A DNA stretch of 17,283 nt from Desulfobacula sp. Lineage in GTDB: Bacteria > Desulfobacterota > Desulfobacteria > Desulfobacterales > Desulfobacteraceae. Positions 13,234 to 17,283 of this stretch are shown here, piece by piece. The stretch spans positions 1-17,283 of the forward strand of contig JAQICW010000200.1 in NCBI GenBank assembly GCA_027858355.1, written 5' to 3'. Under the pieces are notes generated by a model, which saw nothing but the letters and a program-made list of their open reading frames with translations, made no database searches and was not told the origin of the DNA. Every line of letters starts with the position of its first letter. Position 1 is the first letter of the stretch. A program made the translations under genes and the position numbers.

Positions 13234-15315
13234 ATGATCCCAGCTTTATTGTTTATGTTAGGTATCGGTGCTGTGTGCGGTATTGTACTAAGCCTTTCAT
13301 CCAAGATCTTTTATGTATATGAAGACCCGAGAATTGCACAGGTGGAAAATAACCTTGCCGCTGCAAACTGCGGCGGTTGCGGATATGCCGGATGTTCAGC
13401 TGCTGCCGAAGCCATTGTAAATGGTTTAGCACCGCCTTCTGTATGTGTTATATCGAACCAGGAAGGGGTGGAAGCAGTTGCAAAAATAATGGGTGTGGAT
13501 GCAGGCGCAGCTGAAAGCCTGTTATCCTATAATATGTGTGAGGGCGGAAATCGAGCCGATGATAAATACATCTATATGGGAATTTCATCCTGTAAAGCCA
13601 TGGCGGCAGTATTTGGCGGCAACCGGGTTTGCGGTGTGGGATGTATCGGTCTTGGAGATTGTGTAAAAGCATGTCAATTTGATGCTGTCAAACTTGGAGT
13701 CAACGGCTATCCTGTTGTGGATGATGACAAATGCGTGGGCTGCGGTGCCTGCCAGCAGGCCTGCCCAAAAGATATTATAAAGGTAACAACCCTTTCTGAA
13801 CAACTCATGAAGTTTAATCAGGAGCTGGATGCTCTGGCACCCTGTGCCCAGACCTGTCCTGCTGAAATCAATATTCCAAGATATATCAATCAGCTCAAGG
13901 CAGGCAAATATAAAGAAGCTGTCCAGACCATCCGCATGAGAAATCCATTACCCCTTGCCTGTGGAAGGGTTTGTCCCCATCCCTGTGAAAATGAATGCAG
14001 AAGGGGTATTGAAGATGAAGCAGTCTCCATTAACCAGCTTAAGCGCTTTGTAGCAGATTTCGAGATGAATTCAGGTTCCAGAATTCCCATTAAATGCGCC
14101 CCGGACACAGGCAAAAAAGTGGCTGTAATCGGTGGCGGACCTGCCGGACTATCCTGTGCATTCTTTTTACGCAGGATCGGTCATCAGGTGGATATTTTTG
14201 AAGCCATGCCAAAGCTTGGCGGCATTATCAGATACGGTATCCCTGAGTACAGGCTTCCCAAAAAGGTTCTTGACTGGGAAATCCAGGGGATTCTTGACCT
14301 TGGGATCAAGGCTTTTTGTAATGTTAGGTTGGGTGTTGATTTCGGGTTGGGATCCTTGATGGCCTCGGGCTATGAAGCCGTATTCCTGGGTGTGGGTGCC
14401 TGGGAAGATTATTCCCTTGGCATTGAAGGAGAGGATCTCGATGGTTGTTTTAAAGGAATTGATTTTCTCCAGAGATTTTCCAGGGGTGAAAAAATAAAGC
14501 TGGGGAGAACTGCAGCTGTAGTAGGGGGCGGGAACAGTGCAATTGACTGTGTAAGAACTCTTTTAAGGCTTGGTCTTGAAAAAGTATACATTGTTTACAG
14601 AAGAACCAGAAACGAGATGCCGGCCAATGAAGTTGAGATTGTTGCTTCTGAAGAAGAAGGCATTGAATTTATTTTCCTGGCTGCCCCCACTCAAGTCATC
14701 GCCGATGACAACGGCAAAGTGGCCCAGCTCGAATACCTTAAAATGGAACTGGGTGAACCTGATGCCAGCGGCAGACGACGTCCCGTACCCATTGAAGGTT
14801 CAAAAACCCTTCTTGATGTGGAAATGGTTATCTCAGCCATTGGTCAGTCCCCGGATGCTTCCTTTAAAAAACAGGATACCCTTCCAAGAATGGCAGAACT
14901 GGAACTGACAAGATGGAATACCATTGATAATGACCCGGCAATCCTGCAGGCTTCCATACCCTATATTTTTACGGCCGGGGATTCCGCTACTGGGCCGGCC
15001 CTTGTTGTTGATGCCATTGGCAGCGGAAGGCGTGCTGCAAGATCCATTGACCTGTTTTTGAAAGGGGAACCCGTTGAACCAGTGAAAGATTCTTTACAGC
15101 AGAAAAGAATTCCCGAATCCATTTTTAAAAAAGTTCCCGGCATCAAAAAATCAGTCCGGGCTAAAATGCCGGAAATCCCTGTTGCTCAAAGGCTTGATTC
15201 CATGATTGAGGTTGACCTTGTTCTGCCGGAAGATGCAGCCAAAAAGGAAGCGGAAAGATGCCTGAACTGTTGCCGAATCTGTTATAACCCTGACACTGAT
15301 TTTCCAATGGCATAA
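13234..15315 (+). CDS. rnfB: RnfB fused to a GltD/NfnL-type NAD(P)H oxidoreductase
   Basis: A 693-aa fusion, more than twice the usual RnfB length. Residues 1-25 form a membrane anchor. Cys46, 49, 54 and 71 make the RnfB-specific cluster (NCGGCGYAGC). Cys133, 137, 143, 147 and Cys167, 170, 173, 177 are two ferredoxin-like sites. The RnfB part ends near residue 190. From about 200 the protein matches the small subunit of glutamate synthase: CAQTCP (204-209), CGRVCPHPCENEC (243-255), FAD loop IGGGPAG (299-305), NAD(P) loop GGGNSA (431-436), YRRTRNEMPA (455-464) and AGDSATGPALVVDAIGSGR (581-599). The C-terminus adds CLNCCRIC (676-683). AAGGTG precedes the ATG. One uninterrupted frame; last gene of the operon. 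Confidence 0.93.
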   Translation: MIPALLFMLGIGAVCGIVLSLSSKIFYVYEDPRIAQVENNLAAANCGGCGYAGCSAAAEAIVNGLAPPSVCVISNQEGVEAVAKIMGVDAGAAESLLSYNMCEGGNRADDKYIYMGISSCKAMAAVFGGNRVCGVGCIGLGDCVKACQFDAVKLGVNGYPVVDDDKCVGCGACQQACPKDIIKVTTLSEQLMKFNQELDALAPCAQTCPAEINIPRYINQLKAGKYKEAVQTIRMRNPLPLACGRVCPHPCENECRRGIEDEAVSINQLKRFVADFEMNSGSRIPIKCAPDTGKKVAVIGGGPAGLSCAFFLRRIGHQVDIFEAMPKLGGIIRYGIPEYRLPKKVLDWEIQGILDLGIKAFCNVRLGVDFGLGSLMASGYEAVFLGVGAWEDYSLGIEGEDLDGCFKGIDFLQRFSRGEKIKLGRTAAVVGGGNSAIDCVRTLLRLGLEKVYIVYRRTRNEMPANEVEIVASEEEGIEFIFLAAPTQVIADDNGKVAQLEYLKMELGEPDASGRRRPVPIEGSKTLLDVEMVISAIGQSPDASFKKQDTLPRMAELELTRWNTIDNDPAILQASIPYIFTAGDSATGPALVVDAIGSGRRAARSIDLFLKGEPVEPVKDSLQQKRIPESIFKKVPGIKKSVRAKMPEIPVAQRLDSMIEVDLVLPEDAAKKEAERCLNCCRICYNPDTDFPMA

Positions 15316-15357
15316 GTAAACTTACATCAAACCTGTACTTTAAATCATCATAATAGT

Positions 15358-15386
15358 AAAAGGGTATCAGAATCTGATACCCTTTT
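15358..15386 (+). terminator. Intrinsic terminator of the rnf operon
   Basis: A perfect 13-bp stem, AAAAGGGTATCAG (15358-15370) with CTGATACCCTTTT (15374-15386), closes a 3-nt loop (AAT). Its own T-run follows, then ATTGTTTG. It lies 43 nt after the rnfB fusion stop and 25 nt before mltG. Confidence 0.9.
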
Positions 15387-15410
15387 ATTGTTTGTGCTTC
15401 TCAACAAGAT

Positions 15411-16433
15411 ATGAAAAAAAATATATTAAAAATTCTATCCATTGTTTTTTTCACCCTTGTTATCTTCCTGGTTGTCGGAGGGCATTTATTTTATCTTAAA
15501 ATATCATCTTTTGTTAAAGAGCCTTTCAATCCTCTGGCCGCTGAAAAAGTATTTTCAATTAAACCGGGCCAAAGCCTGGCCGTCATAGCCCAAAACCTTA
15601 AAACCGAATCCATTATATCAAATAAAAACTTTTTTAAATTATTCACAAAATATAAAAAAGCTGAGAAAAAACTTCAGGCAGGAGAATATATTCTGTCTGC
15701 TTCCAAATCTCCGGAACAAATACTTGAGATCCTTTTAAAAGGCAAAGTAAAATTATACAGGATAACCATTCCCGAAGGCATGAATATAAAAGAAATTGCC
15801 TTATTGGTTGAAAAGGAAAATTTTTGCAAAAATGAAGGTTTTATAGATCTTTGCCATGATACATCCTTTATTTTTTCCCTTGGGATCAAGGCAATAACTC
15901 TGGAAGGTTATCTTTTTCCAGATACTTATTTTTTCCCTAAAAACACTGATTGTAAGACTGTCATTACAACCATGGTGGAGCATTTTAACACTATTTTCAC
16001 TGAAGAATGGCAAGCCCGGGCAAAAACAATGGGCTTTTTAGTCCACGAGATAGTGACCCTTGCATCCATTATTGAAAAAGAGACAGGAGATGCGCAGGAA
16101 AGGCCCTTGATATCTTCGGTTTTTCATAACCGGCTGAAAAAAAACATGCGCCTGGAAAGTGATCCCACTGTCATATATGGCATAAAAAATTTTGATGGTA
16201 ATATTAAAAAAAAACACCTTAAGATGAAAACCCCTTACAATACATATCAAATCAAAGGGCTTCCTTTAGGGCCAATTGCAAACCCAGGCGCCAAATCCCT
16301 TGCAGCAGCCCTTAATCCTGTTCCGAGCGATTATCTTTTTTTTGTTTCGAAAAAAGATACAACCCATCAATTTTCAAAAACTTTCCAGGAACACAACCAG
16401 GCAGTTAAAAAGTATCAACTCAGGAAAAAATAA
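15411..16433 (+). CDS. mltG: Endolytic murein transglycosylase MltG (YceG family)
   Basis: A 340-aa inner-membrane protein that cleaves nascent peptidoglycan strands and helps set glycan length. It has an N-terminal membrane anchor (about 8-28), then a LysM-like region (FSIKPGQSLAVIAQNL, 48-63; QAGEYILSAS, 89-98) and the YceG catalytic domain with IPEGMNIKEIA (120-130), EGYLFPDTYFF (165-175), catalytic Glu222 in LASIIEKET, and ESDPTVIYG (249-257). The final NPGAKSLAAALNPVPSDYLFFV is the family signature. Length is normal. No strong Shine-Dalgarno is visible before the ATG. Its stop codon abuts the stop of the Smr gene on the other strand. Confidence 0.94.
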   Translation: MKKNILKILSIVFFTLVIFLVVGGHLFYLKISSFVKEPFNPLAAEKVFSIKPGQSLAVIAQNLKTESIISNKNFFKLFTKYKKAEKKLQAGEYILSASKSPEQILEILLKGKVKLYRITIPEGMNIKEIALLVEKENFCKNEGFIDLCHDTSFIFSLGIKAITLEGYLFPDTYFFPKNTDCKTVITTMVEHFNTIFTEEWQARAKTMGFLVHEIVTLASIIEKETGDAQERPLISSVFHNRLKKNMRLESDPTVIYGIKNFDGNIKKKHLKMKTPYNTYQIKGLPLGPIANPGAKSLAAALNPVPSDYLFFVSKKDTTHQFSKTFQEHNQAVKKYQLRKK

Positions 16434-17060
16434 TCATTCAAATTGTTCAAATTGTTTCAGATATACGATTAATGCACCACTTCTGGTTTTCTTTTTCTTA
16501 TCCCATTCATAAAAAATCACCTGCTCCTTTTTTTTCATTTCCTTTACCACATCTTCTACAACATCGGGCAACACAGGACCTGTGTCTGAATGAAGCCCTT
16601 TGCCCACAATAATTCTTAAGGTAAAAAAACCCTGGCCTTTGCAGGAGGATATAAATGAACGGGTTTTCACCTGGGCGCCTATGGTGTTGTATCCATGAAG
16701 ATCCAGCTCAGCTTCAACTGGTGGATACCGCTTCAATCTTTTTTTTACTGGCATGGTGGATGGTTTATTTGCAGGTTTTACTTTTCTTTTTTTAAATGAT
16801 TCTTCCAATAATTCAGAAAAGGTCTCTTTGCTTTCTGTAAAATCACGATCGCCCGGCAGTGTATCAATAACCTCTATACCACTCTTATTTATTTGTTTTT
16901 TTTTTCGGGGATCAATACCATTTTCTTCCTGATGTTTTGTCTTTATTTCATCCTTTTTTATAAATGCCCTTAAAAAATCATTGTCAGAATCAAAAACAGG
17001 CAGATCATTTTTATTCTGCTGTTTTAAGGCTTTTTTTTCTTTTTTCTCTTTGTTTACCAT
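16434..17060 (-). CDS. Smr-domain protein
   Basis: A 208-aa protein. The first 110 residues are charged and low-complexity, rich in Lys and Glu. Residues 113-203 form an Smr domain: ELDLHGYN (118-125), LRIIVGKGLHS (148-158) with GPVLPDVV (161-168), and GALIVYLK (195-202). Smr domains occur in MutS2 and in stand-alone proteins, where many act as nucleases on DNA or on mRNA in ribosome rescue; which applies here is not known. The C-terminal QFEQFE is encoded by a 9-bp tandem repeat (TTCAAATTG on the plus strand, 16437-16454). Convergent with mltG with no gap. Confidence 0.87.
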   Translation of the reverse strand: MVNKEKKEKKALKQQNKNDLPVFDSDNDFLRAFIKKDEIKTKHQEENGIDPRKKKQINKSGIEVIDTLPGDRDFTESKETFSELLEESFKKRKVKPANKPSTMPVKKRLKRYPPVEAELDLHGYNTIGAQVKTRSFISSCKGQGFFTLRIIVGKGLHSDTGPVLPDVVEDVVKEMKKKEQVIFYEWDKKKKTRSGALIVYLKQFEQFE

Positions 17061-17116
17061 GGCATTATTTATCGTATCCCTGGATAATTTACAAGTTTTT
17101 CACACCTTTTGTTTAT

Positions 17117-17145
17117 TTGACAATCCCCCCCCTTCCTGCTATTAT
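17117..17145 (+). promoter_or_regulatory. Strong sigma70-type promoter for the RNase II-family gene
   Basis: TTGACA (17117-17122), a 17-nt spacer and TATTAT (17140-17145). The spacer contains a run of eight C (17125-17132). The expected start point (about 17152) coincides with the ATG at 17153. Confidence 0.7.
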
Positions 17146-17152
17146 TAAAATT

Positions 17153-17283
17153 ATGATAAAAGACAATATTGTAGAGTATATTGAACAGCAAAAAATAGTT
17201 TGTGCTGTCATATTACAGGAACAAAAAGACAAATTAAAATTATTAAATGAGAATAATCGGGAAGTCAATTTTTCTAAAAACCG
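17153..17283 (+). CDS. RNase II/RNB-family exoribonuclease, N-terminal part
   Basis: Only 43 codons and 2 nt are present before the window ends. The N-terminus begins MIKDNIVEYIEQQKIVCAVI and continues with KLLNENNREVNFSKNR. The VEYI-x-Q-KI-CAV and LL-ENNREVN pattern matches, from memory, the N-terminal domain of deltaproteobacterial RNB-domain 3'-5' exoribonucleases. The catalytic RNB domain lies outside the window. No Shine-Dalgarno sequence precedes the ATG, and the -10 box is only 7 nt upstream, suggesting a leaderless transcript. It is divergent from the Smr gene across 92 nt. Confidence 0.75.
   Translation, partial: MIKDNIVEYIEQQKIVCAVILQEQKDKLKLLNENNREVNFSKN

Overview
The window looks like chromosomal DNA of an aromatic-degrading, strictly anaerobic deltaproteobacterium of the Desulfobacteraceae type (Desulfobacula/Desulfobacter-like). 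That placement is inference. It rests on a benzoyl-CoA-pathway had/oah pair, an Rnf operon with a tetrahaem cytochrome c3, a DUF2080-type 'transposon-encoded' small protein, and moderately AT-rich DNA with long AT-rich spacers.

Layout. (1) 1-2172, minus strand: part of a benzoyl-CoA degradation operon in the order had, an SDR dehydrogenase, oah; oah runs off the left edge. (2) 2245-2808: a spacer with a 58-aa DUF2080-type gene on the minus strand, a heptad-based inverted repeat and a possible rarD promoter. (3) 2809-6072, plus strand: a RarD/EamA permease, a methionine/glutamine-type aminotransferase overlapping an omega-amidase, and a small PilZ protein. (4) 6144-7448, minus strand: a stand-alone AAA ATPase/DUF4143 protein with two copies of a short palindrome over its predicted promoter. 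(5) 7545-7960: an array of GGGGACACC-type repeats, a 3' fragment of a tRNA-Phe, and an intact tRNA-Asn(GTT) with promoter and terminator. (6) 8102-15315, plus strand: a long Rnf operon in the order rseC-like, tetrahaem cytochrome c3, rnfC, rnfD, rnfG, rnfE, rnfA, rnfB, closed by a strong terminator. (7) 15411-17283: mltG (plus), an Smr-domain gene (minus, meeting mltG stop to stop), and the start of an RNase II-family gene (plus).

The Rnf operon is the most interesting part. RnfB is fused in frame to an almost complete GltD/NfnL-type NAD(P)H:FAD oxidoreductase (693 aa in total). RnfC keeps its two [4Fe-4S] motifs but has lost the glycine-rich loop and the acidic segment normally used for FMN/NADH. 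RnfD has Ala where the covalent-FMN Thr is expected. Read together, these suggest a rewired Rnf: pyridine-nucleotide chemistry may have moved from RnfC to the RnfB fusion, and RnfC may instead exchange electrons with the cytochrome. The sequence differences are seen directly; the functional rewiring is inference.

The aminotransferase/omega-amidase pair makes biochemical sense as a glutamine-transaminase coupling, in which the amidase removes alpha-ketoglutaramate or a similar amide. The left-edge genes cover the last alicyclic steps of anaerobic benzoyl-CoA degradation.
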